DNA from: Maribacter litopenaei
GTDB lineage: Bacteria; Bacteroidota; Bacteroidia; Flavobacteriales; Flavobacteriaceae
Assembly: GCF_025244665.1 (NCBI RefSeq)
Contig: NZ_CP104205.1
Location: forward strand, 3,159,001-3,223,000
DNA: 64,000 nucleotides
Direction: 5' to 3'
Shown: one piece after another, positions 28,904 through 38,171 of the stretch
Position numbering within the stretch: the stretch's first letter is position 1
How the letters are laid out: each line of letters opens with the position of its first letter
Program-made: the position numbers and the translations under genes
The notes under the pieces: generated by a model
Database searches by the model: none
Told to the model about the DNA's origin: nothing
The model's input: the letters and a program-made list of their open reading frames with translations, nothing else

Positions 28904-29524
28904 ATGAAGCTAGTTGTTGCTAACGAATCACACTTCAAATACGCGCAGATTATCTGTGATACTATAGCTGAATCTGCAAAGATTCGGGGAACAGGTATAG
29001 CAAAACGCACTCCGGAATATATTCAGAAAAAGTTGTCCAACGGAAATGCCATTATAGCATTGAACGGGGATAAATTTGCGGGGTTCTGTTACATTGAAGT
29101 TTGGGGCCATGAAAAATTCGTGGCCAATTCAGGATTGATCGTACACCCGGATTATAGGGGTCACGGACTCGCAAAAGCCATAAAGGGTAGGATTTTTGAG
29201 CTCAGTAGGGAGAAATTCCCCAATGCCAAAATATTTGGTATTACCACTGGATTGGCAGTGATGAAAATCAATTATGAACTTGGTTACCAACCGGTTACCT
29301 TTTCCGAGCTGACGGATGACCCTGAATTTTGGAAAGGATGCCAAACTTGTAAAAACTTTGATATTTTAACCCGTACAGAGCGTAAAATGTGTCTGTGTAC
29401 CGGAATGTTGTACGACCCCGAACGAAAGGAAAAAGACAAGAAGAAGAAAGAAATAAGCAGCAAATCTTTTAAACGATTAAAAAGTATCAAGGAAGCCCTG
29501 TTTTTTAAAAAAGAATATAAGTAA
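28904..29524 (+). CDS. GNAT N-acetyltransferase, candidate N-acylglutamate synthase
   Basis: 206 residues. The GNAT acyl-CoA site is LIVHPDYRGHGLAKAIKG (R/Q-x-x-G-x-G/A type), with substrate-side segments IRGTGIAKRTPEYIQKK and MKINYELGYQPV. A Cys-rich motif CQTCKNFDIL and KMCLCTGML near residues 147-170 may bind metal or stabilise the fold. A Lys-rich tail ends the protein. It is the first gene of the arginine operon, 42 bases before argG. Bacteroidota lack classic ArgA and ArgJ, and this protein type occupies the same place before argG in Bacteroides, so it probably acylates glutamate for arginine synthesis (inference). Confidence 0.85.
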   Translation: MKLVVANESHFKYAQIICDTIAESAKIRGTGIAKRTPEYIQKKLSNGNAIIALNGDKFAGFCYIEVWGHEKFVANSGLIVHPDYRGHGLAKAIKGRIFELSREKFPNAKIFGITTGLAVMKINYELGYQPVTFSELTDDPEFWKGCQTCKNFDILTRTERKMCLCTGMLYDPERKEKDKKKKEISSKSFKRLKSIKEALFFKKEYK

Positions 29525-29566
29525 TCATAATATCCCAACATTATTGGGAAAATAAAGTAACTAGAA

Positions 29567-30755
29567 ATGAAATTAGTGTTAGCATACAGTGGTGGTTTGG
29601 ACACCTCCTATTGCGCCAAATATTTATCGAAGGAAAAAGGATTTGAGGTCCACGCAGTGAAGTGTAAATACAGGCGGGTTTTCAGCGGAAGAAATCAAGA
29701 ATATTGAAAAGAAGGCCCTTGAACTGGGTGCCTCTTCCTACACCTCCATTGACGCCGTGCAGACTTTTTATGACAAAGTGGTGAAGTACCTCATCTTCGG
29801 TAATGTCCTTAAGAATAATACCTACCCGCTTTCGGTGAGTGCCGAACGTATTGTACAGGCTATAGAGATTGTTAACCATGCCAAGAAAATAGGGGCCAAA
29901 TATATAGCCCATGGTAGTACCGGTGCGGGCAACGACCAGGTGCGTTTTGATATGATCTTTCAGATCATAGCTCCTGAAATAGAAATCATCACCCCCATAC
30001 GTGACAACAAATTGGCCCGGGAAGTTGAAATCAAATATTTGCAGGAAAATGGAGTCGACTACCCTTGGGAAAAGGCTAAATATAGTATCAACAGGGGCCT
30101 TTGGGGAACATCCGTAGGAGGAGAGGAAACTTTAACTTCGCAAAAAGCCCTCCCTGATAGTGCATATCCAAGCCAGTTGGAGGAAAAGACCCCAACAGAT
30201 GTAACCTTGACCTTTAAGAAAGGGGAACTGGTGGCCATAGATGGTATAACGGACAACCCTGTAAACAATATTGAAAAATTAGAGGCCATGGCATCAAAGT
30301 ATGCCATTGGTAGGGATATTCATGTGGGAGATACCATCATTGGAATAAAGGGTAGAGTGGGCTTTGAAGCAGCTGCTGCCTTGATCATCATTAAGGCACA
30401 TCATCTATTGGAAAAACATACCTTATCCAAATGGCAACAGTTTCAAAAGGAACAACAAGGAAACTTCTATGGTATGCTACTACACGAGGGGCATTACTTG
30501 GATGCCGTGATGCGAAATATCGAGGCCTTTTTGACCGATACCCAAAAAACGGTTTCCGGCGATGTATTTGTTAGTTTATATCCTTTCCAATTTAGGTTAA
30601 ATGGCATTTCATCACCACATGACCTAATGAACGCTTCCTTTGGAAGCTATGGTGAAATGAACAAGGGTTGGACAGCAGAGGAAGCCAAGGGCTTTATTAA
30701 AATTCAGTCCAACGCGGGCAAAATATACAACCATGTTAATCAAGGCAATGATTAA
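29567..30755 (+). CDS. argG: Argininosuccinate synthase, frameshifted
   Basis: Joins citrulline and aspartate with ATP. The N-terminus LAYSGGLDTSYC has the ATP-pyrophosphatase P-loop, and later GSTGAGNDQVRFD and YSINRGLWGTSVGG are ArgG landmarks. About 397 residues expected. One break lies near 29660: HAVKCKYRRVFSG should read as the conserved VNTGGFSAEEI, after which the frame is open to the stop at 30755. ATG 29567 is close to the family N-terminus. A short hairpin (TCCCAA/TTGGGA, about 29532-29548) sits just upstream. Its stop overlaps the argC start. Confidence 0.95.
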
Positions 30756-31721
30756 AGCTGGTATTATTGGAGGTTCGGGGTATACCGGTGGAGAACTTGT
30801 AAGGATATTATTGAACCACCCTGCGGTAGAAATCGATTTTGTTTATTCCACAACAAGAGCAGGAAAAGATTTGTCTACCGCACATCCCGACCTTTTAGGC
30901 ATGACAGAAATCCGGTTTACCGGAACGGTAAATTTAGAGGTAGATGTCGTATTTCTTTGCCTGGGACATGGAAATTCCTCAAAGTTTTTATTGGAAAATG
31001 AATTCTCGGAAAAGACCATTATCATTGATTTAAGCAATGACTTTCGATTACAGGCGGATGCCAATTTCAATGGAAAGCAATTTGTGTACGGTTTACCTGA
31101 ATTGAATACTTCCGATATTGAATATGCACAATACATCGCCAATCCGGGATGTTTTGCTACAGCGATTCAATTGGCACTTTTGCCATTGGCCAAGGCCGGA
31201 AAGTTATCGGATATGATACATGTCAATGCCGTTACAGGTAGCACGGGCGCCGGGATAAGCCCAACCGATACTTCACATTTTAGTTGGCGAAACAATAACG
31301 TAAGTTGGTATAAACCTTTTACCCATCAACATCTTGGGGAGATTAATGAGAGCCTAAAATCACTTCAAGAAAATGTTGGGGAGCTATTTTTTCTTCCCAA
31401 CCGTGGAAATTTCACTAGAGGAATTCTAGCTACGGCCTACACAGATTTCCATGGGTCTTTAGAAGATGCAAAGGAATTGTTTAAAAGCTATTATTCCGAT
31501 GCCATTTTTACCCATATTTCAGAAGAACCCATTAGCTTAAAGCAAGTGGTGAACACCAATAATTGTCATATCCATTTGCACAAACATAATGATACCCTTT
31601 TGGTAACATCGGCTATCGACAATTTATTAAAAGGAGCTTCGGCCAGGCGGTTCAAAATATGAATTTGATGTTAGGTTTGGAAGAGAATCTAGGATTGAAT
31701 TTAAAAGCAAGTGTTTTTTAA
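30748..31721 (+). CDS. argC: N-acetyl-gamma-glutamyl-phosphate reductase, frameshifted near the end
   Basis: NADPH-dependent reduction of acylglutamyl phosphate to the semialdehyde. GIIGGSGYTGGELVR is the nucleotide-binding motif and NPGCFATAIQLAL contains the catalytic Cys (about residue 135). ATG 30748 is inside the argG stop region (ATGATTAA). A more upstream ATG at 30733 is less like the family start. The open frame ends early at 31662 as GASARRFKI. Restoring one G (GCT TCG GGC CAG GCG) gives GQAVQNMNLMLGLEENLGL and a stop at 31719-31721, the normal ArgC terminus of about 325 residues. Confidence 0.94.
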
Positions 31722-31738
31722 CTTCGACTGCGCTCAGT
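31721..31738. repeat. Short dispersed repeat-like sequence after argC
   Basis: ACTTCGACTGCGCTCAGT starts at the last base of argC. I recall near-identical TTCGACTGCGCTCAGT strings as abundant intergenic repeats in flavobacterial genomes. It contains an ACTG-CGCT-CAGT inverted repeat. Only one copy was noticed in this window. Confidence 0.5.
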
Positions 31739-31788
31739 TACTCTTTTTAATTAGAATGTGGTCGACATAAAAAATAAACAACAAGACA

Positions 31789-32583
31789 ATGAAAATAGCA
31801 ATCATAGGTGCGGGTAATCCGGGGCTATCCATAGCAAAAGGAATTCTGAATAGCAATGGGGCCACTAGTATGTACCTGACCAAAAGAAACGTAAAGTCCA
31901 TTTCAGAATATGAAAAATATGGCAATGTTACGGTAACTTCAGATAATAGGGAGGCAGTAGCGAAATGTGATATCTTGATATTTGCTGTGCAACCTGGTCA
32001 TTTTGCAGGGATCCTGGAAAGTGTACAGGATTTGTTGACGGATAACCATGTCATTATTTCCACCATCACAGGTTTTGAAATTTATAAAATCGAAGCGGTA
32101 ATTGGCGCCGATCACTATATTATTAGAAGTATGCCCAATACCGCCATTTCCGTAGGACAATCCATGACCTGTATCTGCAGCAACGAGAAAGGCAAAAAAC
32201 GCATTGATTTGGCCAAAGCTATTTTTAATCGAATGGGTTATTCTATGGAAATTCCGGAATCCCAAATGCAGGCGGCCACGGTAATCTGTGCCAGTGGTAT
32301 CGCTTTACGGATGCGTTTGATACGTGCCACCACACAAGGAGCCATTCAGTTAGGTTTTGATGCTAAAGACGCTCAAGAACTGGCTATGCATACTTGTAAT
32401 GGAGCTGCCCAATTACTGATAGAGTCCGGCAATCACCCGGAAGAAGAAATAGATAGAGTGACTACACCCATGGGCTGTACCATACAAGGATTGAATGAAA
32501 TGGAGCACCAAGGTTTAAGTTCTTCACTTATACAGGGCATTGTAGCTTCCTATGATAAAATAACCGAGTTCAAAAAGAAGTAA
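31789..32583 (+). CDS. proC: Pyrroline-5-carboxylate reductase
   Basis: 264 residues, full length. Reduces pyrroline-5-carboxylate to proline with NAD(P)H. The N-terminal Rossmann motif is MKIAIIGAGNPGLSIAKGIL; the usual G-N-M-G is G-N-P-G here. IIRSMPNTAISVGQSMT and the C-terminal TTPMGCTIQGLNEMEHQGLSSSLIQG (shown in parts) match the ProC substrate and dimer region, usually TxPGGxT; here P-M-G-C-T. Lies inside the arginine operon with proA and proB, so proline and arginine synthesis are co-expressed from glutamate. Confidence 0.92.
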   Translation: MKIAIIGAGNPGLSIAKGILNSNGATSMYLTKRNVKSISEYEKYGNVTVTSDNREAVAKCDILIFAVQPGHFAGILESVQDLLTDNHVIISTITGFEIYKIEAVIGADHYIIRSMPNTAISVGQSMTCICSNEKGKKRIDLAKAIFNRMGYSMEIPESQMQAATVICASGIALRMRLIRATTQGAIQLGFDAKDAQELAMHTCNGAAQLLIESGNHPEEEIDRVTTPMGCTIQGLNEMEHQGLSSSLIQGIVASYDKITEFKKK

Positions 32584-32588
32584 AAACG

Positions 32589-33716
32589 ATGCAACTATTC
32601 GACGTATACCCATTGTATGATGTAACACCTGTTTCCGCTAAAGGAATCGTAGTTACAGATGATAAAGGACAAGAGTATTTGGATTTTTATGGTGGACATG
32701 CCGTGATTTCCATCGGCCATTCGCATCCCCATTACGTAAAGCGCATAAAGGATCAATTGGATAAGATCGGGTTCTATAGTAATGCGGTTCAAAATCCGAT
32801 ACAAGAAGAATTAGCACAGAAATTGGGGAAACTTTCCGACTGCGAAAACTATAATCTATTCCTATGCAACTCCGGGGCGGAAGCGAACGAAAATGCTTTG
32901 AAAATGGCTTCCTTTATTACCGGAAATTCTAGGATAGTCGCTTTTAAAAATAGTTTTCATGGAAGAACCTCGGCGGCTGTAGCGGCAACGGACAATGCTT
33001 CTATAAATGCGCCCATAAACAAACAACAACAGGTTACTTTTTTGGCTTTGGATGATTCCGATGGCTTAGAAATGGAACTCAATAAAGGAGATGTATGTGC
33101 GGTCATTATCGAAGCGATTCAAGGAGTAGGTGGTTTAGATGAACCATCAACTACGTTCTATCAAAACATAGCCTCTCTTTGTAAAGAACATAAGGTAGTA
33201 CTCATCGCAGATGAAGTACAATCAGGTTATGGCAGGAGTGGCAAATTCTTTGGCTTTCAACACCATAATATAGAACCTGATATCATAAGTATTGCAAAGG
33301 GCATGGGGAATGGATTTCCCGTAGGTGGCATTCTGCTCCATGAAGATATAAAAGCAAGTCATGGCTTGTTAGGAACTACCTTCGGTGGCAACCATTTGGC
33401 ATGCGCAGCGTCCTTGGCAGTTCCGGAAGTCATTGAAGATGAAAACTTGATAGAAAATGCAGCCAAGCTTGGGGTCTATTTTAATAGAAAAGCCAAGGAA
33501 ATCCCTCAGGTCAAAAGAGTTAAAGGTAGAGGCTTGATGTTGGGTCCGGAATTTGATTTTGAAGTGGGATCGTTAAGAAAAAAAATGATTTATGATTATC
33601 ACCTTTTTACGGGTGGTGCCAAAGATAAATACGTGTTGCGCATTCTTCCGGCACTAAATATTACCGAAAAGGATATCGACACATTTTTCGAGGCATTAAA
33701 AGCAGCATTACATTGA
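32589..33716 (+). CDS. argD: Acylornithine aminotransferase
   Basis: 375-residue class III PLP aminotransferase that converts acylglutamate semialdehyde to acylornithine. Clear motifs: NSGAEANENALKMA, FKNSFHGRTSAAVAAT, VVLIADEVQSGYGRSGKFF (the Asp that holds PLP) and IISIAKGMGNGFPVGG with the PLP-binding Lys. TTFGGNHLACAA completes the active site. It starts five bases after proC and its stop overlaps the proA start codon, so the genes are translationally linked. Confidence 0.95.
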   Translation: MQLFDVYPLYDVTPVSAKGIVVTDDKGQEYLDFYGGHAVISIGHSHPHYVKRIKDQLDKIGFYSNAVQNPIQEELAQKLGKLSDCENYNLFLCNSGAEANENALKMASFITGNSRIVAFKNSFHGRTSAAVAATDNASINAPINKQQQVTFLALDDSDGLEMELNKGDVCAVIIEAIQGVGGLDEPSTTFYQNIASLCKEHKVVLIADEVQSGYGRSGKFFGFQHHNIEPDIISIAKGMGNGFPVGGILLHEDIKASHGLLGTTFGGNHLACAASLAVPEVIEDENLIENAAKLGVYFNRKAKEIPQVKRVKGRGLMLGPEFDFEVGSLRKKMIYDYHLFTGGAKDKYVLRILPALNITEKDIDTFFEALKAALH

Positions 33717-34908
33717 GTAAACAGTTAGATTTAAAAATAAGGAACTCCGTTTTGAAATCGATGGCACACTTGATTGCAATCGAAAAACCAAAATTATTAT
33801 CCGCCAATAAAACGGATATGGATAGTTATGATGGGGCGGATTTGGCCATGGGCGACCGATTAAAAGTGGATGATGCCAAAATACGGGGAATGATTTCATC
33901 ATTGGAAAAATTAGCCTCAGAACCGGACCCTTTAGGTATTGAGCGATTTTCATTCACCCACGAAAACGGAATCAAAGTAAGCAACAAGACAGCTCCCTTT
34001 GGCACCATTCTAATTATCTATGAGTCAAGACCCGATGTAACCATTGAAGCGGCTGGAATTGCCTTCAAATCAGGAAACAAAATTTTATTAAAGGGTGGTA
34101 AAGAATCCCTGAATAGCAATCTTTTTCTTGTAGAACTCGGCATAAGGCCCTAGCAGAACATGACTGCCCTAAGGAATGGGTTACCTATTTACAGTTTGAT
34201 CGTTCCCAAACCCAAGCATTTTTGGAAAATCCCCCACAAAAACTGGATTTAATTGTTCCTCGTGGGGGTGAAAAACTGATTGCCTTTGTAAAAGAACATG
34301 CTAGCTGTCCGGTTATAGTAAGTGGTAGAGGTAACAATTTTGTTTATGTGGACACTGATGCCGATTTGCAAATGGCCTTAGATATAATAGTCAATGGGAA
34401 AACATCCAAAATTTCTGCTTGTAATGCCCTTGACAAAGTCCTTGTTTCAAGGGATTTGCCACGAAAACAGGAGTTTTTACAACATCTTATTCAATCACTT
34501 AAAAAACATAATGTAGAAATTTTAACGGATGCCAAATTGGAAGGGTTGGAGGGAACTTCCTTGATGGATGGCCAAAAAGTTTGGTACGAGGAGTTTTTGG
34601 ATTATAAAATCTTGATTGGGCAGGTACCTGATTTAGAAGAGGCGGTAAAGACCATAAACACCTACGGCGGAGGACATTCGGCAGTTATTATTACCAATAA
34701 TGAAGAAAAGGCAGAGGAGTTCATGACGGCAGTGGATTCTGCGGCAGTATATCACAACGCCTCTTCGAGGTTTACGGATGGCGGTGAGTTTGGTCTTGGT
34801 GGGGAATTGGCCATTAGTACTGATAAATTACATCAACGTGGCCCCATAGGCCTTCAACATCTAGTGACCAATAAATGGTATGTTAGGGGAAATGGCGAGA
34901 TAAGATAA
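33713..34908 (+). CDS. proA: Gamma-glutamyl phosphate reductase, frameshifted
   Basis: NADPH-dependent reduction of gamma-glutamyl phosphate in proline synthesis. SKQLDLKIRNSVLKSMA at the start, PFGTILIIYESRPDVTIEAAG and LKGGKESLNSN are ProA signatures. After the break come VPRGGEKLIAFV, SACNALDKVLV (catalytic Cys) and NASSRFTDGGEFGLGGE. A missing base near 34138 turns VELWHKALAEHDCP into VELGIRP plus stop. Start is TTG 33713, overlapping the argD stop as TTGA; no ATG is available nearby. About 398 residues. Confidence 0.93.
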
Positions 34909-34933
34909 ATGGCCGATGGATAAATCAAATAAT

Positions 34934-35699
34934 ATGTCCAAAAAAAGAATTTTGCTCAAAGTTGGATCCAATACACTTACTAAGGAAACAGACCAGATTT
35001 CCGAGAGGTAAGATTGAGGATATAGGTAGGCAAATAGCCAAACTAAAGAATGACTATGAGTTTATACTTGTAAGTTCCGGTGCTATTGCGGCTGCCAAGC
35101 AATTCGTAAAATTGGAACATAATGGCTGGGAGATCACGGTGAAACAGGCTTTGGCCGCAATAGGTCAACCCCACCTTATGCGGATTTTTCAGGAAAATTT
35201 TCGAGAACTAGGCCTGTTTACTTCTCAATGTTTGCTTTCCTACTCGGATTTTGAAAAACCGGAATCCAAAGAGAACATAAAAAACACGATTAACGTACTG
35301 GTTGAAAATAATTTCATACCCATTATCAATGAGAATGATACTGTAGCAACGGATGAGATTAAATTTGGCGACAACGACAAACTTGCCGCGTTGACCGCCA
35401 GCCTTCTTGACGTGGATTTATTAATCATTGCTACAAATACAGATGGTATCTACCTTAAGGAAACCATTCAGGACCCAACGCCAAAAACGATATTGGAAGT
35501 AAATGACATCAGTGAACTGGAAAAAGAAATTAGCGTTGAGAAATCGTCCCATGGAACTGGAGGAATGGAATCCAAAATGCAGGCTGCCGGAATAGCCAAA
35601 AAGGCCAATATTGAAACTTGGATCGTGAACGGACTCCAAGACAATTTTATTTCAGATGCCATTGCGGGTATATCGAACTTTACAAAAATTAACATATGA
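34934..35699 (+). CDS. proB: Glutamate 5-kinase, frameshifted near the start
   Basis: Phosphorylates glutamate for proline synthesis. About 255 residues, lacking the PUA domain found in longer ProB proteins. SKKRILLKVGSNTLTKETD begins the amino-acid-kinase fold. FILVSSGAIAAAKQF, NENDTVATDEIKFGDNDKLAALTA and TNTDGIYL are diagnostic. ATG 34934 is used; one base must be adjusted near 35000 (DQIS to RGKIEDIGRQIAKL). The last codons overlap the argF' ATG by four bases (ATGA). Confidence 0.93.
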
Positions 35700-36634
35700 A
35701 GCATTATTTATCCATTAAGGACATAGACAATCTTTCCGAGTGGGTCAAAGAAGCAAGGATATTGAAATCCCAACCGAAAGCCGATAAGAATCTAGGGGCC
35801 AATAAAACCATTTGTCTTTTATTCTTTAACAACAGTCTTAGAACACGCTTAAGTACACAAAAAGCTGCGATGAACCTAGGGCTTGATGTCATGGTGATGA
35901 ACTTTGGGAGCGAAGGATGGGCCTTGGAATACGGGGATGGAACCATCATGAATCAAAACACGTCGGAGCATATTAAGGAGGCTGCCCAGGTCGTTTCCCA
36001 ATACTGCGATATTGTAGCCATAAGGGCATTTCCCTCATTAACTGACAAAGAACAGGATGAAGCTGAAGTGGTTTTAAACGGATTTAAAAAATACACCAGC
36101 ATTCCCGTTGTAAATATGGAAAGTTCGGTTGGCCACCCTTTACAAGCCTTGGCAGATGCCATTACCTTGGACGAACAAAATACAAAGGCAAGACCAAAGG
36201 TTGTACTGTCATGGGCTCCACATCCAAAGGCATTACCGCACGCTGTTGCCAACTCTTTTGTAGAAATGATGGGTTTACAGGAAGCCGATTTTGTAATTAC
36301 CCATCCTGAGGGGTATGAACTTAATGAAGCCATTACCCAAAATGCAACTATTGAATACGATCAAAAAAAGGCTTTGGAAAATGCAGATTTTGTGTATGTT
36401 AAAAACTGGAGTAGTTATAAAGATTATGGTAAAATTTTAATTCAGGATCCTAACTGGATGATGACCAAAGAGAAATTGGGATCGGCCAAATTTATGCATT
36501 GTCTCCCGGTAAGAAGAAATGTAGTTGTGGAAGATGCCGTATTGGATAGCGATCAGAGCCTGGTCATTGAACAGGCAAATAACAGGACATATTCCGCACA
36601 AATCGTTTTAAAGAAAATATTGGAAAGCCTCTAA
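35696..36634 (+). CDS. N-acylornithine carbamoyltransferase (ArgF' type)
   Basis: 312 residues. Carbamoylates acylornithine rather than free ornithine. FFNNSLRTRLST (carbamoyl-phosphate loop, S-x-R-T-R), GHPLQALADAITL and FMHCLPVRRNVVVED are the active-site motifs. WALEYGDGTIMNQNTSEH and APHPKALPHAVANSF place it with the acetyl/succinyl-ornithine enzymes of Xanthomonas and Bacteroides, not with ArgF. From memory, the residue separating succinyl- (Pro) from acetyl- (Glu) users lies in the loop aligned with QNTSEH, and here it may be Ser. That position should be verified by alignment. Substrate acyl group is therefore left open. Confidence 0.9.
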   Translation: MKHYLSIKDIDNLSEWVKEARILKSQPKADKNLGANKTICLLFFNNSLRTRLSTQKAAMNLGLDVMVMNFGSEGWALEYGDGTIMNQNTSEHIKEAAQVVSQYCDIVAIRAFPSLTDKEQDEAEVVLNGFKKYTSIPVVNMESSVGHPLQALADAITLDEQNTKARPKVVLSWAPHPKALPHAVANSFVEMMGLQEADFVITHPEGYELNEAITQNATIEYDQKKALENADFVYVKNWSSYKDYGKILIQDPNWMMTKEKLGSAKFMHCLPVRRNVVVEDAVLDSDQSLVIEQANNRTYSAQIVLKKILESL

Positions 36635-36636
36635 AT

Positions 36637-37389
36637 TTGACCGAACTAAAGCTGAAAAATAAAGTTTGTATAGTTACCGGTGCCACTAGTGGCATGGGAA
36701 AGGCCATTGCTAGAAAATTTTCAGAACACGGTGCAAAATTAATTTTATCCGGCAGGGACGAGGAACGTGGATTAAAGTTAGCATCAAGCTTAAAAAATGC
36801 TATTTTTTTTGGTGGTAATGTTTGTGACATTAGTTACAATGAAAGGCTGGTAACATCTGCAATTTCTCATTTTGGAACTTTGGACGTTGTTTCCCTGAAT
36901 GCCGGAATTCTTGGTTTGGGTAATATAGTGGAACTATCCCCTGAGAACTGGCAAAAAACAATGGATACCAATCTAAGTTCCATTTTTTATTTGTGCAAAT
37001 ATGCCATTCCACAATTGCAAAATACCAAAGGAAATATATTAATTAACGCTTCCATTGCTGCATTTAAAAGTTTTCCCAATCACCCGGCCTATTGCGCATC
37101 AAAAGCTGGGTCTTTAGCACTAATGAAACAAATGGCTGTAGAATATGGTCCGAGATTCGAGTAAATGCCCTCTGCCCCGGTCCTGTGGATACACGGTTGC
37201 TGTGGGAATCTGCCAAAGCCTTTGAGAATCCGAGATACAGCCGTTGAAAAAGCGGCACAAGCTACCTTACTAAAACGATTGGGAACCCCTGAAGATGTGG
37301 CCAATTTGGCCCTGTTCTTAGTTTCGGAAGAGGCTTCCTGGATTACAGGAACAGCAATGACCATAGACGGAGGTATTATAAACTCATAA
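36637..37389 (+). CDS. SDR family oxidoreductase in the arginine operon, frameshifted
   Basis: About 250 residues, classical short-chain dehydrogenase. [16 protein letters not shown] (TGxxxGxG), LNAGILG (NAG), a Ser in NASIAA, YCASK (YxxxK) and, after the break at about 37160, [10 protein letters not shown] and [11 protein letters not shown]. Starts at TTG 36637, two bases after the carbamoyltransferase stop, and ends two bases before argB. Catalytic residues are intact. No SDR step is known in arginine or proline synthesis, so its substrate is unknown. Confidence 0.85.
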
Positions 37390-37390
37390 G

Positions 37391-38170
37391 ATGAAAGAAA
37401 AATTATCCGTAGTAAAAATTGGAGGGAACGTCATCGAAAATAAGACCGAACTGGAAAAATTCATAAAGCTGTTTGCTAACTTGGAAGGCCTTAAAATTTT
37501 AGTGCATGGTGGGGGCAAATTGGCTACCCATTTAGCTTCCAAATTAGGAATCGAATCCAAAATGGTCAATGGGCGCAGAATCACGGATGCCGAGTCTCCG
37601 GAAGTCATTACCATGGTTTATGCGGGGCTTACCAATAAAAATATCGTTGCCCAGTTACAGGCCAATCAATGCAATGCCATTGGCTTAAGCGGTGCTGATG
37701 GTAATAGTATCCAAGCCCACAAGAGACCTGTCAAGGAAATCGATTATGGCTTTGTAGGGGATATTGATGGTGTGAATTCCACAACTATTTCCAACTTGAT
37801 TTTTTCTGGTCTTACACCTGTGTTTTGTGCCATGAGCCATGATGGGGAAGGTCAGCTTCTGAACACGAATGCGGATACCATAGCTTCAGAACTTGCCATT
37901 GGTATGGGCAATATCTATGCCACGACACTTTACTATTGTTTTGAAAAACCGGGTGTATTAATGGATGTATCTGATGATACTTCAGTGGTAAAAAATATAA
38001 ACACGAAAAAATACAAGGAACTTCTAAATGAAGGTATTATTGCGGACGGCATGCTTCCAAAACTGGAAAACTGTTTTCATGCCCTCAACAATAAGGTGAC
38101 CACCGTTTGTTTGGGAAATATGAATATGTTGGATAAAAACAATACCTTGTTTACAACCCTAACCTTATAA
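37391..38170 (+). CDS. argB: N-acetylglutamate kinase
   Basis: 259 residues, full length. Phosphorylates acylglutamate. The N-terminal VVKIGGNVIE, LVHGGGKLATHLA, GLSGADGNSI and NTNADTIASELA are amino-acid-kinase signatures of ArgB. VNGRRITDAESPEVITMVYAG (shown as one landmark) contacts the substrate. The short length and lack of an N-terminal helix suggest the arginine-insensitive, dimeric form, which would leave control to expression, for instance the leader at 28730 (inference). Confidence 0.94.
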   Translation: MKEKLSVVKIGGNVIENKTELEKFIKLFANLEGLKILVHGGGKLATHLASKLGIESKMVNGRRITDAESPEVITMVYAGLTNKNIVAQLQANQCNAIGLSGADGNSIQAHKRPVKEIDYGFVGDIDGVNSTTISNLIFSGLTPVFCAMSHDGEGQLLNTNADTIASELAIGMGNIYATTLYYCFEKPGVLMDVSDDTSVVKNINTKKYKELLNEGIIADGMLPKLENCFHALNNKVTTVCLGNMNMLDKNNTLFTTLTL

Positions 38171-38171
38171 A

